Part shown: positions 43,604 through 54,026 of the stretch, one piece after another | Layout: each line of letters begins with the position of its first letter | How positions within the stretch are numbered: the first letter of the stretch is position 1 | Origin: Tupaia tana | Taxonomy: Eukaryota; Chordata; Mammalia; Scandentia; Tupaiidae | NCBI GenBank assembly: GCA_026018925.1 | Contig: JAKSZU010000005.1 | Coordinates: 22,988,779-23,052,778, forward strand | Length of the DNA: 64,000 bases | Reading direction: 5' to 3' | Position numbers and translations under genes: made by a program | Notes under the pieces: generated by a model | Told to the model about the DNA's origin: nothing | The model's database searches: none | What the model saw: the letters and a program-made list of their open reading frames with translations, nothing else

Positions 43604-43873
43604 AGGGACAGCAGTTAGTGTAATGGCTATGTCGCTGGACTCCCATGTAGCTGACTGCGATTCGAGTCCCGGACCTGGTGGCTTAAACTCATGCCGGGTG
43701 CGTGTGCGTGCGTGCCCAAGATCCCGAGAGGAGAATGGAGGAGAAGGGATTGCAGCGTGACCATCCCCCCTGGGGGGTGATTTCTTGCTTTGTCTCTCTG
43801 TCTCTCTCTGTCTTTCCGGTGAGCACACGTGCCCTATAGCAAAAACCTCCTCCTCCCCCCCCCCCCAAAAAAA
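43604..43873 (+). mobile_element. SINE B, young, inside the L1
   Basis: GGGACAGCAGTTAGTGTAATG head, CCTATAGCAAAAACCTCC end. GTGCTCAG on both sides. Confidence 0.9.
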
Positions 43874-43924
43874 AGTGCTCAGCATCATGTGCTAGTTGGA
43901 AAATACAGATTAAAACAGCTACGA

Positions 43925-44175
43925 GGGATCAGCAGTTAGCATAATGGCTATGTCGCTGAACTCCCATGTAGTTGACCGTGGTTCGGACCCGGTGGCTTAA
44001 ACTCATGCCGGGCGCGTGTGCGTGTGTGCCCAAGATCCCGAGAGGAGAATGGAGGAGAAGGGATTGTGGCGTGGCCATCCCCCTGGGGGGTGATTTCTCG
44101 CTTTCTGTCTCTCTGTCTTTCTGGCGTGCACACGTGCCCTATAGCAAAAACCTTTCCAAAAAAAAAAAAAAAAGA
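43925..44175 (+). mobile_element. SINE B, young, inside the L1
   Basis: GGGATCAGCAGTTAGCATAATG head, A tail. ACAGCTACGAG before and ACAGCTATGAG after. Confidence 0.9.
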
Positions 44176-44190
44176 TACTACAGCTATGAG

Positions 44191-44475
44191 AGGGGCCAGC
44201 AAGTGGCATGGTGGTTATGCAGCCGGACTCCCACATCTCCAACCGCAGTTCAAGTTCTGAACCTGGCAGCCTGAAAATCACACTGGGATATGTGTGTATG
44301 CATGAGTGCCCACCAGGATTCTGAAAGGAGAATGGAGGAGAAGAGTTTGTGGCATGGCTATCCCCCTGGGCGATTTCTTACTTTCCTCTCTCTGTCCCTC
44401 TCTGTCTGTCTCTGACAAGCGCACGTCCCTTACAGCAAAAACTTGAAAAAAAAAAGAACCCAAAAAACAAAAAAA
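44191..44475 (+). mobile_element. SINE B, older, inside the L1
   Basis: GGGGCCAGCAAGTGGCATGG head, CCTTACAGCAAAAACTTG end. ACAGCTATGAG before and ACAACTATGAG after, the same target as its neighbour. Confidence 0.88.
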
Positions 44476-45270
44476 ACAACTATGAGATACCATTACACCT
44501 TTACTAAAATGGCTGGAATCCAGAACATTGACAGCACCAAACACTGGTGAGGATATGGAGCAACGGGAACTCTCATTATTGCTGGTTGGAATGCAAAGTG
44601 GTACAGCCACTTTGGAAGGCAGTTTGGCAGTTTCTCCCAAAAGTAAAAATACTCCTACCATATGATCCAGCAGTTTTGCTCTTTGATATTTACTCAAAGG
44701 AATTTAAAATCATGCACACACAGAAGCCTGCACATGACTTTTATAGAAGCTTTATTCATAACTTTCAAAAACTAGAAGCAACCGAGATGTTCTTCAGTAG
44801 GTAAATGAATAAACAAATGGTATGTGCAGACTATGTAATACTATTCAATAATAATAATAATACAAAAGCTGTCAAGTCACAAAAACACAAACAAAACTTC
44901 AATGCATATTACTAAGTTAAAGAAGTCAGTCTGGAAAGACTCCATACTGTTTGATTACAACTATGTGACATTTTGGAAAAAGCAAAACTGTGGACACAGA
45001 ATTGCCAGAGGTTGTGGGGGCTGGAGCCGCAGGGAGGGATGACTAGATAGAGCACAGAGGCATTTTAGGACTGAGAAACTACTTTGTATGATACTGTAAT
45101 GGTGGATATATATCATCATTCCTTTGTCCAAACCTACTGAAGGTACACCTCCACCAAGAGTGAGTCCTAAGATAAACTGTGGACTTTAGTTATAATAATG
45201 TATCAATATTGGTTCATCACTGGTAACAAATATATCATATTAATGCAAGATGTTAACAATAGGGGAAACT

Positions 45271-45533
45271 GGGACCAGCAGTTAGTGTAATGGCTATGTC
45301 ACTGGACTCCCATGTAGTTGACTGCAGTTTGAGTCCCGGACCCGATGGCTTAAACTCATGCTGGGCATGTGTGTGTGTGTGCCCAAGATCCCAAGAGGAG
45401 AATGGAGGGGAAGGGATTGCAGCATGGCCATCCCCCCTGGGGGGTGATTTCTCACTGTCTCCCTGTCTCTCTCTGTCTTTCTGGTGAGCGCATGCGCCCT
45501 TTAGCAAAATCCTCTCTGAAAAGAAAAAAAAAA
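45271..45533 (+). mobile_element. SINE B, young, in the L1 3' UTR
   Basis: GGGACCAGCAGTTAGTGTAATG head. AACAATAGGGGAAACT and AACAACAGGGGAAACT flank it. Confidence 0.92.
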
Positions 45534-45817
45534 AACAACAGGGGAAACTGAGACCGAGTGTGGTGGGTATGTGGGAACTCTTCAACTACTGGTCATTTCC
45601 CTGGAAACCTAATATTACTGTAAAACCAATAAAGTGTGTTAGTTCACAAAATAAAAATGAAGAGCTGTCAAATCGAACTAGTCATATGGAATGAACAAAT
45701 TTAGAGTATGCGTAAGTTTCTGATCCTTTCCTCTCAGAGTTCCATCTGCTTAGTACCATGGGTTACAACACTCACCACTACTTCTTGGTGTTAATTTGTT
45801 TGTTTGTTTTTAGTAAG

Positions 45818-46050
45818 TGTGGATTGAGCACTAACTGTCTGCTAGGTGTGCCAGATCCAAGAATGAGCCATATTGTCGCACCTTGAAACCTTAGTTTATT
45901 ACTGGAAACAGACATAACAGATGACTAACACTTAAAACCCTGTGTTGTGATTTTTAAAGGTCTGAGCAAAGTGCTTTGGGACCACAGAGGAGTCATCGTC
46001 TCAATCTCCCTGGGGAACACAGACTGTTTCGTGGAGGAGGGCCTATCTGA
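45818..46050 (-). mobile_element. L2-like 3' end fragment
   Basis: GATTGAGCACTAACTGTCTGC and GGTGTGCCAGATCC resemble the minus-strand L2 end. Confidence 0.5.
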
Positions 46051-46060
46051 CCTAGGTTTT

Positions 46061-46297
46061 ATTATTATTTTTTTCTTTATAAAGTTGATTAGTTTATTTC
46101 TTTCATGAGAAGGACATGCAGAGAAAGATAGCGAGGCAGAGACAGAGAGACAGAGAAGACAGGGTCTCCGTGCCACGGCCCACCTCTGTCTCCCAGCCAG
46201 CTGGGGCATGGTGTGCACGTGCCCGGCTGCCTGGGGAGGTCCAGGCCCTTCGTAGGTAGATCCAGTTGTGTGACTGCTGCACCACCCCCTGGCCCCA
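46061..46297 (-). mobile_element. SINE C
   Basis: GTTTATTTCTTTCATGAGAAG, GACAGGGTCTCCGTGCCACG, CTGCACCACCCCCTGGCCCC. GACCTAGG and GACCCAGG flank it. Confidence 0.88.
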
Positions 46298-47175
46298 CGA
46301 CCCAGGCGTTTCTTAGGTGTGAGGAACTGCAAGTATGCGTTTGTTGGGGGTGAGGCTAGCAGCTGTAATAAACTCCAGAAGACATGGACTCAAACATAGC
46401 AGCTTTATGTTTTACTCACAGAACTGCTCAGCGGGTAGCTCACTTGCAGGCAGGTTGTGCACCCCAGGGTCCTTGCAAGGCTGCCACACTTCTCTGTCTC
46501 CACTGGGGAGGGAGGAGGAGGAGCACAGACAGCACAGAGGCTTGACAGCCTTGGCCCAGCCTGGACACACGTCACCTCTCTTCACATCTCTTAGCAAGAG
46601 CTCATCCCGTGTCCTGCATGCAGGGCTGGGAAGTGGCCCCTGCTAGGCAGGTCGTGACCATGCAGGGTCAGGGAAAGGGGAGCCCAGGGTTCTTGATAGC
46701 TAGCACTCTGCCTGCCACAGCAAGGGGGTGTGGGGTCTGAGTCTGTGGAAGACATCCAGTGTGTCCGTGCTTTGGAAGGATTCCCTCTCACTGTCTCATT
46801 TTCCTCCAGGATGAGAACGAGGCAGCTAGATCAATGGGTGGAGGGCACTTTTCACGCCACAGCTGTTTGCACTGCTGAGTGCTTCCTTTTAAATATAGTA
46901 ATTATTAAAGAGATGACACACCTTAACGAATGAACAAATCGCGTGTGTGAAACCCTGCGGTCACGCAGGCCCTTGATGTACTCAGGGGTGTCCACGTTCC
47001 TCACATGCCTGGGTGAGACAGCAGATGAGGGGGTGATGTCACTCTGAGCCCCTGGAAGGCTTCCTCATTTATTGCTCTTTATTGGGTCTGCTCCTGGAAC
47101 CACTGCTTTGAGAGGTACCTTTGAACTGTGATGTCTTCCGGGTGATGGACGAGACGCACATTAAAATAAGCTGCT
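46298..47175. other. Unassigned sequence
   Basis: No gene supported. 46360-46500 has a weak resemblance to minus-strand MaLR LTR 3' ends, too weak to call. Overlapping 60-110-codon frames on both strands are not recognised. Confidence 0.3.
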
Positions 47176-47455
47176 GGGGCTGGTCCAGTAGCCCAGGGCT
47201 TGAGGGAGCCAGATCCCATACGAATGGGCTGGGATTTGAGTTCTGGCCCCAGTGGCTTGGAAAACACACCAGGCATGTGTGCATGTGTGCCCCAAGTCCC
47301 AACAGGGTGGGGAAATGGAGAAAGGATTGTGATGTGGCCACGGCACATTGGAGAACGCTTTCTCCTTCTCGCTTCTCTTTCTCCCTGCCCCTCTCTGTTT
47401 CTCTGTCTCTCTCAGGCAAGAGCAAGTGTCCTCTGACAATTAAAAGAAAAAAAAA
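47176..47455 (+). mobile_element. SINE B-like, old
   Basis: GGGGCTGGTCCAGTAGCCCAG head, GATTTGAGTTCTGG, GAAAACACACCAGGCATGTG, A tail. Confidence 0.75.
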
Positions 47456-47590
47456 ACACTACTAATTTCCTCTATTTTTAATTGGACTTGTATTCAGGAG
47501 AGTGTCTCAACTAAGAACTTACAAGGGTTGAGAAATTAGTTTTTCTCCCTTTCACTCACACTCACGCACACACAGATGTGTGTGTTTACA

Positions 47591-47990
47591 AGGGCACTTT
47601 GACAAGTTAATGGAGAAATGGATTAAGGTCTGAGTTTATTTTAGTGAAAAAAAAAAAATCCTTGGGGCCAGCAAGTGGCATAGTGATTAAAGCCCTGGAC
47701 TCCTACGTGGCTGACTGTGGTTTGAGTCCTGGACCTGGCAGCTTGAAAATCATGCCAGGTGTGCATGTGCGTGCCCAAACTCCCGGGAGGAGAATGGAGG
47801 GGAAGGGATTGCAGTGTGGCCATCCCCCTGCGAAGTGATTTCTCACTTTCTCTCTCACTGTCTCTCTGTCTCTCTCCAGTGAATGTATGTACCCTATGGC
47901 AAAGTCTTTTATTTTTTTATAAAAGTAAATAAGTAAAAATCCATGCATAGTTTTTTGTAATATGCATTATTGGTGAACTTCTCAGAGACT
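47591..47990. mobile_element. Mariner-like MITE-1, split by a SINE B
   Basis: AGGGCACTTTGACAAGTTAATGG at the left and CCATGCATAGTTTTTTGTAA with GGTGAACTTCTCAGAG at the right. Confidence 0.7.
47664..47937 (+). mobile_element. SINE B inside MITE-1
   Basis: TGGGGCCAGCAAGTGGCATAG head, CCTATGGCAAAGTC end. AAAAATCC on both sides. Confidence 0.88.
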
Positions 47991-48285
47991 GCTTGTATAT
48001 AGTCTGTTTCTTTCTTAACAACCTTGAGGTTGTTAATTATATATGCTTTCTTTAAAGAGATTTTAATCACTGAATACTATGGTATAAAATGGTGACTTTC
48101 ACTTTGAAAAAAATTTATACAGTTACAATGGAATGGGAATCTATTTTTCCCCCTGAGCTCTGAAAAACAACTCGAGGTTATATAAGATCCAGGCTTAGTA
48201 CTAGCTTGACTTTTAGCTAAGCAATAATTATATTTTAGTATGAAGTGGTTCTTAGCAAAATGTGAGCTCATATCATTTATTTATT
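47991..48285. other. Unassigned AT-rich sequence
   Basis: No gene or repeat recognised. Confidence 0.35.
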
Positions 48286-48544
48286 ATTATTATTATTTTG
48301 GAGAAGTTTTTTGCTGTAGGGCACATGCGCTCACCAGAAAGAGAGAGACAGACAGAAAGCAAGAAATCACCCCCCCAGGGGGGGTGGCCACGCTGCAGTC
48401 CCTTCTCCTCCATTCTCCTCTTGGGATCTTGGGCACACACACACATGTGACCAGTGTGAGTTTAAGCCACCGGGTCTGGGACTTGAACTGCGGACGACTA
48501 CATGGGAGTCCAACGACATATTCATTACGCCAACTGCTGGTCCC
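48286..48544 (-). mobile_element. SINE B, young
   Basis: GGAGAAGTTTTTTGCTGTAGG, CCCCCCCAGGGGGGGTGG, head ending CCAACTGCTGGTCCCC. Confidence 0.9.
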
Positions 48545-48596
48545 CAGAGCTTGTATTATTTTTAAAAGCTTCACCCTTTCTTGAAAAATAACCTAT

Positions 48597-48870
48597 GGGG
48601 ACCTGCAGTTAGTGTAATGGCCATGTCGCTGGACTCCCACATAGTCGACCGCGGTTCGCGTCCCGGACCCGGTAGCTTAAAACTCACGCCAGGCGCGTGT
48701 GCGTGCGTGCCCAAGATCCCAAGAAGAGAATGGAGGAGAAGGGATTGCGGTGTGGCCATCCCCCCTGGGGGGGGTGATTTCTCGCTTTCTTTCTCTCTAT
48801 CTCTCTCTGTCTGTCTGGCGAGCGCACGCGCCCTATAGTGAAAACCTCTCAAAAAAAAAAAAAAAGAAAG
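48597..48870 (+). mobile_element. SINE B, young, CpG-rich
   Basis: GGGGACCTGCAGTTAGTGTAATGG head, GACCGCGGTTCGCGTCCCGG, CGAGCGCACGCGCCCTATAG. GATAACCTAT-type flank on both sides (AAATAACCTAT, GATAACCTAT). Confidence 0.92.
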
Positions 48871-48924
48871 AAAGATAACCTATATGTAGAAAAGTGCAGA
48901 AATTAAGAATATTTTGTTGTTGTT

Positions 48925-49700
48925 TGCTAGGGTATAAACCACACACATTAATTTTACTCTTTTGAAGTGTTTTGCAGTTTTTAGCATATTCACTAAATCA
49001 TGTAATCATTACCATTTTTTAATTGCAGAACATTCATCACTCCCCAAGTAGCCTATACCCATTAGGAGTCGCTCCACTTTGCCCTCCCTCCCGAGCCCCT
49101 AAAATCACTAACCAACCTTCTATATCTGAGGATTTGCCTATCCTAGACATTTACTGTAAGTGCAATCATATGAAGAGAATAAAATAACATATGGTCTTTT
49201 GTGCCTGGTTTATTTTTTAATTAATTAACTAATTAATTTTTACATTTTCCACAAACATTTACTTTACAAATCAAAAAAATTTTTGCTCGTACTCCATAGT
49301 TCTTGACAGTTAATAAACAACTTCCAAATTTCAAAATACTGAATTTGAAAGATAATGTTCAAAATATTTCTTATAAGTTCGTATAATTTTTTTTTGTGGC
49401 TCTATACCGGCAGAAACAGTATGGTTTTACATACTTTTGAGAAAATATTTACATGTCAACTACTCAAATGGTTGAAAAGCAAATGCCCAGCACATTAGTC
49501 ACACAATAAACCTTCTCGATTCAGCCCTGCCTACCAAGCGTGCCTGGTTTCTTGTACTTAGCATAACGTTTTCAAAGATGACCCCTTTGTAGCTCGAATT
49601 AGCACTTCAGTTCTTTCCTTTCTTCTGAATAATATTCCATTATTTGACTACCCCTCATTTTGTTTACCCATGCAACAGTTAAAGACTATGATCTCTTTTG
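48925..49700 (-). mobile_element. L1M-type 3' end, split by a retroposed segment
   Basis: AATTGCAGAACATTCATCACTCCCC, CCCATTAGGAGTCGCTCC, TATCTGAGGATTTGCC, ACTTAGCATAACGTTTTC and TGAATAATATTCCATTA follow the minus-strand L1 3' end. Interrupted at 49212-49539. Confidence 0.85.
49212..49539 (-). mobile_element. Retroposed segment of unknown source
   Basis: 328 bp with a perfect 11-bp target-site duplication GTGCCTGGTTT (49201-49211 and 49540-49550). T/AT-rich at the left end, as expected for the 3' tail of a minus-strand retrocopy. It does not match any SINE type here. It could be an mRNA 3' UTR retrocopy or a strongly truncated LINE. Confidence 0.7.
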
Positions 49701-49804
49701 TTCTCTATTCTTCTCCTCGTCTCTTCTTATCTCATCTCTTGTCTCTTCCTCTTACTCCTCTTCCTGCTCCTTCTCCTTCTCTTTCTCACTCTCTGTTTTC
49801 TTTT
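49701..49804. repeat. CT-rich low-complexity tract
   Basis: CTCTTCTCCTCGTCTC and CTCCTTCTCCTTCTC type pyrimidine run between the L1 fragment and the 7SL monomer. Confidence 0.8.
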
Positions 49805-49915
49805 ATTAAGAGACAGGGTCTCTCTCTGTTGCTCAGGCCGGCCTCCAGCTCACGATTCTCCTGTCTCAGCTTCCGAGTAGCTGAGATGACAGGTGCATAC
49901 CACCGTGCTGGGCTT
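49805..49915 (-). mobile_element. 7SL RNA-derived SINE monomer, well preserved
   Basis: On the minus strand GCCCAGCACGGTGGTATGC, ACCTGTCATCTCAGCTACTC, GGAAGCTGAGACAGGAGAATC, GTGAGCTGGAGGCCGGCCTG, AGCAACAGAGAGAGACCCTGTCTC and an A-rich tail. Single monomer of about 110 bp, no second Alu arm. Confidence 0.85.
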
Positions 49916-49918
49916 CTT

Positions 49919-50690
49919 TGTAATGCGTTCATTTCGAAGATTGGGAGCTTGGTTTATGTATGAGAGACCTCGCTGGAGCCTGCACAAGGGCTGCACTGTG
50001 AGGCCCCCACCACTGGGTCTGAGAGCAGGGCAGTTGGTGCTGGGGCTCCTTTGGTGGTTAGCCTCCAGGGCCCTTGTTCTTCACACACTGAGTGTCTGGG
50101 AGACGGCTGTGATGACTTAGCTACAGTGTCCCCCTAGAGAATAGGGTGACCGTGGGGCCCGGGATGGAACAGAAACCCCACGTGCAGCATTTCAGTTGAC
50201 TTTTTTTTTGGAGGGGGTCCTTAGATTTGCATAAACATGGAATGAGCTTTTTCTCCTGGTGTGAATGCTGACTCGTTTGTGGGCTCTGGTGGTTCTCAGC
50301 ACAGTCCTGGGGACACCTTTTACTACATCTTGTGGGCTGGTCAGGGGCCTGAAGGTCTGAACAGAGCTCCTGGGCAGGAGTTCCCTGGCTGGGAGCCCGG
50401 CCCTGGGAGCCCAGGCGTTGTCCTGCAGCCACAGCTAGTGGTCCAGCTGTTCATCTTCTTCCTGTCGGCATTTCTGTGGAGGATGCGAAGGTGTTCACCC
50501 TTCTCACAGGGAGGCAGTCCCAGGAAAATCTCTTCAGGATGCACAACTACGTGAACTTTGGGGTGTTTATTCGTTTACTCCCACGGAGCCTTTTTTCTCT
50601 TATTTCTTGGTTTTATCAATGTGCACATTTTCTACTAAAACAGATGTCATGACAGGGGCGTTTTGTTTTCTTTTAAGAATTACTTATTTC
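49919..50690. other. Unassigned sequence
   Basis: Several overlapping 60-103-codon frames on both strands, none recognised. GC content is a little higher than the surroundings. Confidence 0.35.
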
Positions 50691-50954
50691 GGGACCAGCA
50701 GTTAGCTGGCTATGTTGCTGGACTCCCACATACTCGACTGCGGTTCGAGTCCCGGGCCCGGAGGCTTAAAACTCACGCCGGGCGCGTGTGCGTGCGTGCC
50801 CAAGATCCCTAGAGGAGAATGGAGGAGAAGGGATTGCGGTATGGCCATCCCCCCTGGGGGGTGATTTCTCGCTTTCTGTCTCTCTGTCTGTCTCTGTCTG
50901 TCTGGTGAGCGCATGCGCCCTATAGCAAAAACCTCTCCAAAAAAAGAAAAAAAA
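50691..50954 (+). mobile_element. SINE B, young
   Basis: GGGACCAGCAGTTAGCTGGC head, GTTCGAGTCCCGGGCCCGG, CCTATAGCAAAAACCTCTCC end. AAGAATTACTTATTTC and AAGAATGACGTATTTC flank it. Confidence 0.92.
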
Positions 50955-50974
50955 AAGAATGACGTATTTCACTT

Positions 50975-51012
50975 TATGTATGTATGTATGTATGTATGTA
51001 TGTATGTATGTT
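50975..51012. repeat. (ATGT)n microsatellite, about 9 units
   Basis: Uninterrupted TATG/ATGT run between two SINE B copies. Confidence 0.95.
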
Positions 51013-51163
51013 TTTGGAGAGGTTCCCATGAGGACTTCAGGCACACATGCTGTGCCTATTGTGTTTTTCAAGCCACAGAGGCTAGAACTCAGACTACAGT
51101 CAGGCATGCAGGATTCAGCTCCCTGTGCACAGGGCTCAGCTGACCTGCTACCGAGCTGGCCTT
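51013..51163 (-). mobile_element. SINE B, old, body shortened
   Basis: TTTTGGAGAGGTTCCCATGAGG, then GGCACACATGCTGTGCC and head CTACCGAGCTGGCC. Much of the body is absent. Confidence 0.7.
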
Positions 51164-51344
51164 TTCAGTAAGGGTGTTTCATGATTCTTTGGGAAGGATT
51201 TTCACTTTCTACAAACAAAGAACATGAGAAATAAATGAGAGCGTTTTAGAAATGAGAAATGATAGAGTTACAGTCTCTATCTACCAGCTTTGAACCAAGT
51301 TTGTTAGCAAATTAGTCTTAGTGTACGTTAGGGTTTTATTTCTA

Positions 51345-51413
51345 TCGGGTCATTGGAAAAGTCATGACATATTTTTCTATGCCAAATGCATCATGATTTT
51401 TCCAACGATCCTA
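51345..51413. mobile_element. MITE-2 palindrome
   Basis: CGGGTCATTGGAAAAGTCATG answered by CATGATTTTTCCAACGATCC, TA next to both ends. Confidence 0.8.
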
Positions 51414-51419
51414 TACGTT

Positions 51420-51520
51420 ATTTTTTTTTTTCTCATTTTCCAAAGATTTTTCTTTCTTTCCTTCTTTCTTCTTTCTCTCTCTTACTTCCTCCCTTTCTTC
51501 CTTTCTTTCTTTTCTTTTCT
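51420..51520. repeat. Pyrimidine-rich low-complexity tract
   Basis: TTTCTTTCCTTC and CTTTCTTTTC runs at the tail of the next SINE. Confidence 0.8.
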
Positions 51521-51788
51521 TTTTATTATTATTATTGTCAGGAGAGCATGGACTCATAGTAGCATGGGGGAAGGAGTAGAGAGAGGGACAGAGAGAACCC
51601 CCAAAGGGGCATAGTCATGCTGCCATCCTTTTTCCTCCATTTCTCCATCCTGTTAGAATTTGGGGCACACATGCACACATGCCTGTTGTGTTTTCCACAC
51701 TACCTATCTGGGGTTCAAATAGTGGCCAGTCTTGTGCAACCCGGGTCCCCAGGCATAGCACTTAACCACTGTGCTGTATGCCGGCCTC
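51521..51788 (-). mobile_element. SINE B, old
   Basis: CAGGAGAGCATGGACTCATAG, CATCCTTTTTCCTCCATTTC, TAACCACTGTGCTGTATGCCGGCC. Confidence 0.75.
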
Positions 51789-51895
51789 AATTACTAATTG
51801 TTTTACTTTATCTCATTCTAGTCTTTGGTGTGGTAGAATGATTTATCCCACTGTAAATGTGACACAGTATGTCACAATTGAAAATTAGTGAGAAA

Positions 51896-52050
51896 GGCCA
51901 GCAGGTGGCGTGGTGGTTAAGGCGCTGGGCACTCCCACATAGCCTACTGTGGTTCAAGTCCTGGACTTGGTGGCTTGTTTTCTCACTCTCTCTCTCTCTC
52001 TGGTCAAATTAAAATAAATGAATGAATGAATAAGAAACATTTTTAAAAAA
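51896..52050 (+). mobile_element. SINE A
   Basis: GGCCAGCAGGTGGCGTGGTGG head. AAAATTAGTGAGAAA and AAAATAAGTGAGAAA flank it. Confidence 0.9.
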
Positions 52051-52320
52051 GAAAATAAGTGAGAAAATAGGGATGAGGGAAAATAGGAGTAAGGAAAAGC
52101 AGGGCAAAACCAAAAGTTTGAGAGTTTACTTTCAGCAGCTAAAGCAAAAAGGAAGTATGATCAGTATGATCAATCCATTAGAAGGAAGAAATTCTGCCCT
52201 GGAGACACAGTTCTTTCTGAGGCTGAGTCCAGAACTGAATTTTTCCCTTAGGAATCCAAAAAGGTGCTGTGATCCAGGACCACATCCCACAAACACTCCC
52301 GGAAGAAAATAGAAGGGTGT

Positions 52321-52520
52321 GGGGCTGGCAGGTGGTGAAGTGGTTATGGTGCTGGACTCCCACATGGCTGACCACGGTGCGAATCCTAGACCTGGTGGCT
52401 TGCTTTCTCACTTTTTCTCTCTCTTTCTCTCTCTGGTTAAATTTAAAAAAAATGATGATAAAATGATATAAATGATTTTCATTAATGATGAATAAAAATA
52501 AATAAAGTAATTTATAAAAA
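52321..52520 (+). mobile_element. SINE A
   Basis: GGGGCTGGCAGGTGGTGAAG head, ACCACGGTGCGAATCC box, AAATAAATAAAGTAATTTAT tail. Confidence 0.85.
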
Positions 52521-52983
52521 TAGATCGGCATTCTGCCTGGGATTGTGCTGTACAGGCAGTAGGAGTTCCCTGCGTGGCACAGGGACAGTGTGGGAGAGAT
52601 TCCACAAATCTCAACTCAGAGGCTGTTATTACTGTCGTGGTCTTGGGGCTCCCTAACAGGCGGGTGGCCCGAAATCTTCCCAAGAAGTGGGAAGTGTTTC
52701 AGGATAGAGAAAGTGACATCACGGAGCTTCACTCTCTCTCCTGGTCGCCATGTATCTGCGTGGGTGCTAGACTGTCAGGCCATTTTATAGATGAGTCTGT
52801 TGTTTTGCCATCACATCTGAGGATAACGTTCACGTCATGTTTGCTGCATACCCCTTTGCTCCTTGGTAGGCTTTCAAAATGTCACATGGGTCTAACTTTA
52901 TACCACTAGTTTTTGGAATTTCCCACATGGAAGCTTCAAAAACATTCCGGAAATTGAAACTAAAGCACTAGGTTATTTTGGTA
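52521..52983. other. Unassigned sequence
   Basis: The 111-codon frame at 52574-52909 and an overlapping 66-codon frame have no recognised family. Confidence 0.35.
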
Positions 52984-53062
52984 CCAAAAAAAAAAATTGG
53001 AATCTATGCATAATTTTTTTCATAATGCCCATTTTCCCATGAACTTTTTGAAGACCCTCTCT
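52984..53062. mobile_element. Mariner-like MITE-1, right half
   Basis: AATCTATGCATAATTTTTTTC, CCCATGAACTTTTTGAAGACC. Confidence 0.7.
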
Positions 53063-53188
53063 CACAGTTTTGTTAAATATATTGAATTTGGCGACTTCTA
53101 TATGTTTTTATATATAATCGTCAACCAAAAGCTATTGTACTGAGAGATCTTTGCAGTCCATAGAGTTTGAGTATTAAAAATCCAAAGA

Positions 53189-53603
53189 CTGGGCCAGCAG
53201 GTGGTGTGGTAGTTAAAGGTGCTGGATTCCCACATGACCGACTGCAGTTCCGGTCCTGGCCCTGGCAGCTTGCTTTCTTGCTTTCCCTTTCTCTCTCTCT
53301 TCTCTGGCCAAACAAAACAAAACAAAACAAAACAAAAACAAACAAAACCCCCCCAAAACTAAAAAAACAAATGGAATTAAATTTATAAATAATTCTTTTT
53401 TTCATAATTATTATTTTTATTAATTTTATTTATTCATTCATTTATTTTAATTTGACCAGAGAGTGAGACAGAGAGAGGGATAGAGATGGAGAGTGAGTAA
53501 GCAAGCCACAAGGTCCAGGACTCAAACCATGGTCGGCCATGTGAAAGTGTTCAGTGCCTTAGCCACCACACTACCTGCTGGCCCCTATAAGTAATTCTTA
53601 AAT
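53189..53603 (+). mobile_element. SINE A with a second SINE A in its tail
   Basis: Head GGGCCAGCAGGTGGTGTGG at 53191, tail interrupted at 53397 and resumed at 53587. AAAATCCAAAG before the head and at 53604 flanks the whole structure. Confidence 0.88.
53398..53586 (-). mobile_element. SINE A inserted in another SINE A tail
   Basis: ATTTATTCATTCATTTATTT tail, head ending CTACCTGCTGGCCCC. ATAAATAATTCTT at 53385-53397 and ATAAGTAATTCTT at 53587-53599. Confidence 0.88.
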
Positions 53604-53954
53604 AAAATCCAAAGGCCGTTTTTTGAGAAGGTTAAGGAGGGAGAAATTTGGGGCGGGAGGCAGTCTCCCACGTGCCTCTTCTTCCAGGAGGGGATGCTGC
53701 AGCCCGCACTGGTGTTGCTTAGTTCTGCACGGTGATGCAGTAGAACAGAAGGAACTCTACAGAAATGTAGAGGAAGCCTGGGTCCTGGTGGTAGTCTTCC
53801 TGATAACTTGCTCACAGGCTTTAGGAATGAATCACCAATACTTATTGGGAAATTAAGGGTGCCAAAGAGGCTTCCTATTTATTTAGAAATTTCATTGTCA
53901 TATATCAGGATAGACCATGGGGTATTATTTTTCTCTCCTTTTTTTCCTTTGCTA

Positions 53955-54026
53955 GTAGGTCATGAGGAAAGTCATGACATATTTTTCTATGCAAAAAAAT
54001 GCATCATGACTTTCCCAGTGACCCAA
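53955..54026. mobile_element. MITE-2 palindrome, best copy
   Basis: AGGTCATGAGGAAAGTCATG answered by CATGACTTTCCCAGTGACCC, AAAAAATG loop, TA next to both ends. Confidence 0.85.

Larger units (their letters stand above)
42795..45655 (+). mobile_element. L1 ORF2 C-terminus and 3' UTR, heavily interrupted
   Basis: Pieces in order include GACCTACATAGAAAATG, GAAAACCTTTTGTGAGAAAC, AGGACTGGTATCCAAAGTG, AGGCAAAAGATCTTGTCAG, ATATACAGCTGACAAGCAC, TGAGATACCATTACACC, CTGGTGAGGATATGGAGC, TGGTACAGCCACTTTGG and CCATATGATCCAGCAGT, the L1 ORF2 end, then a 3' UTR to CCAATAAAGTGTG. The only long piece of reading frame is at 44547-44804. It is split by one MITE and at least six SINE pieces. Old and inactive. 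Confidence 0.9.

Noticed and set aside
43343-43888. Longest open frame in the window, 181 codons on the minus strand
   Set aside because: It runs through two SINEs, a SINE tip and an L1 fragment. The frame is a by-product of the repeat sequence.
46336-46720. Possible LTR (MaLR-like) fragment
   Set aside because: Only scattered similarity to LTR 3' ends; left as unassigned sequence.
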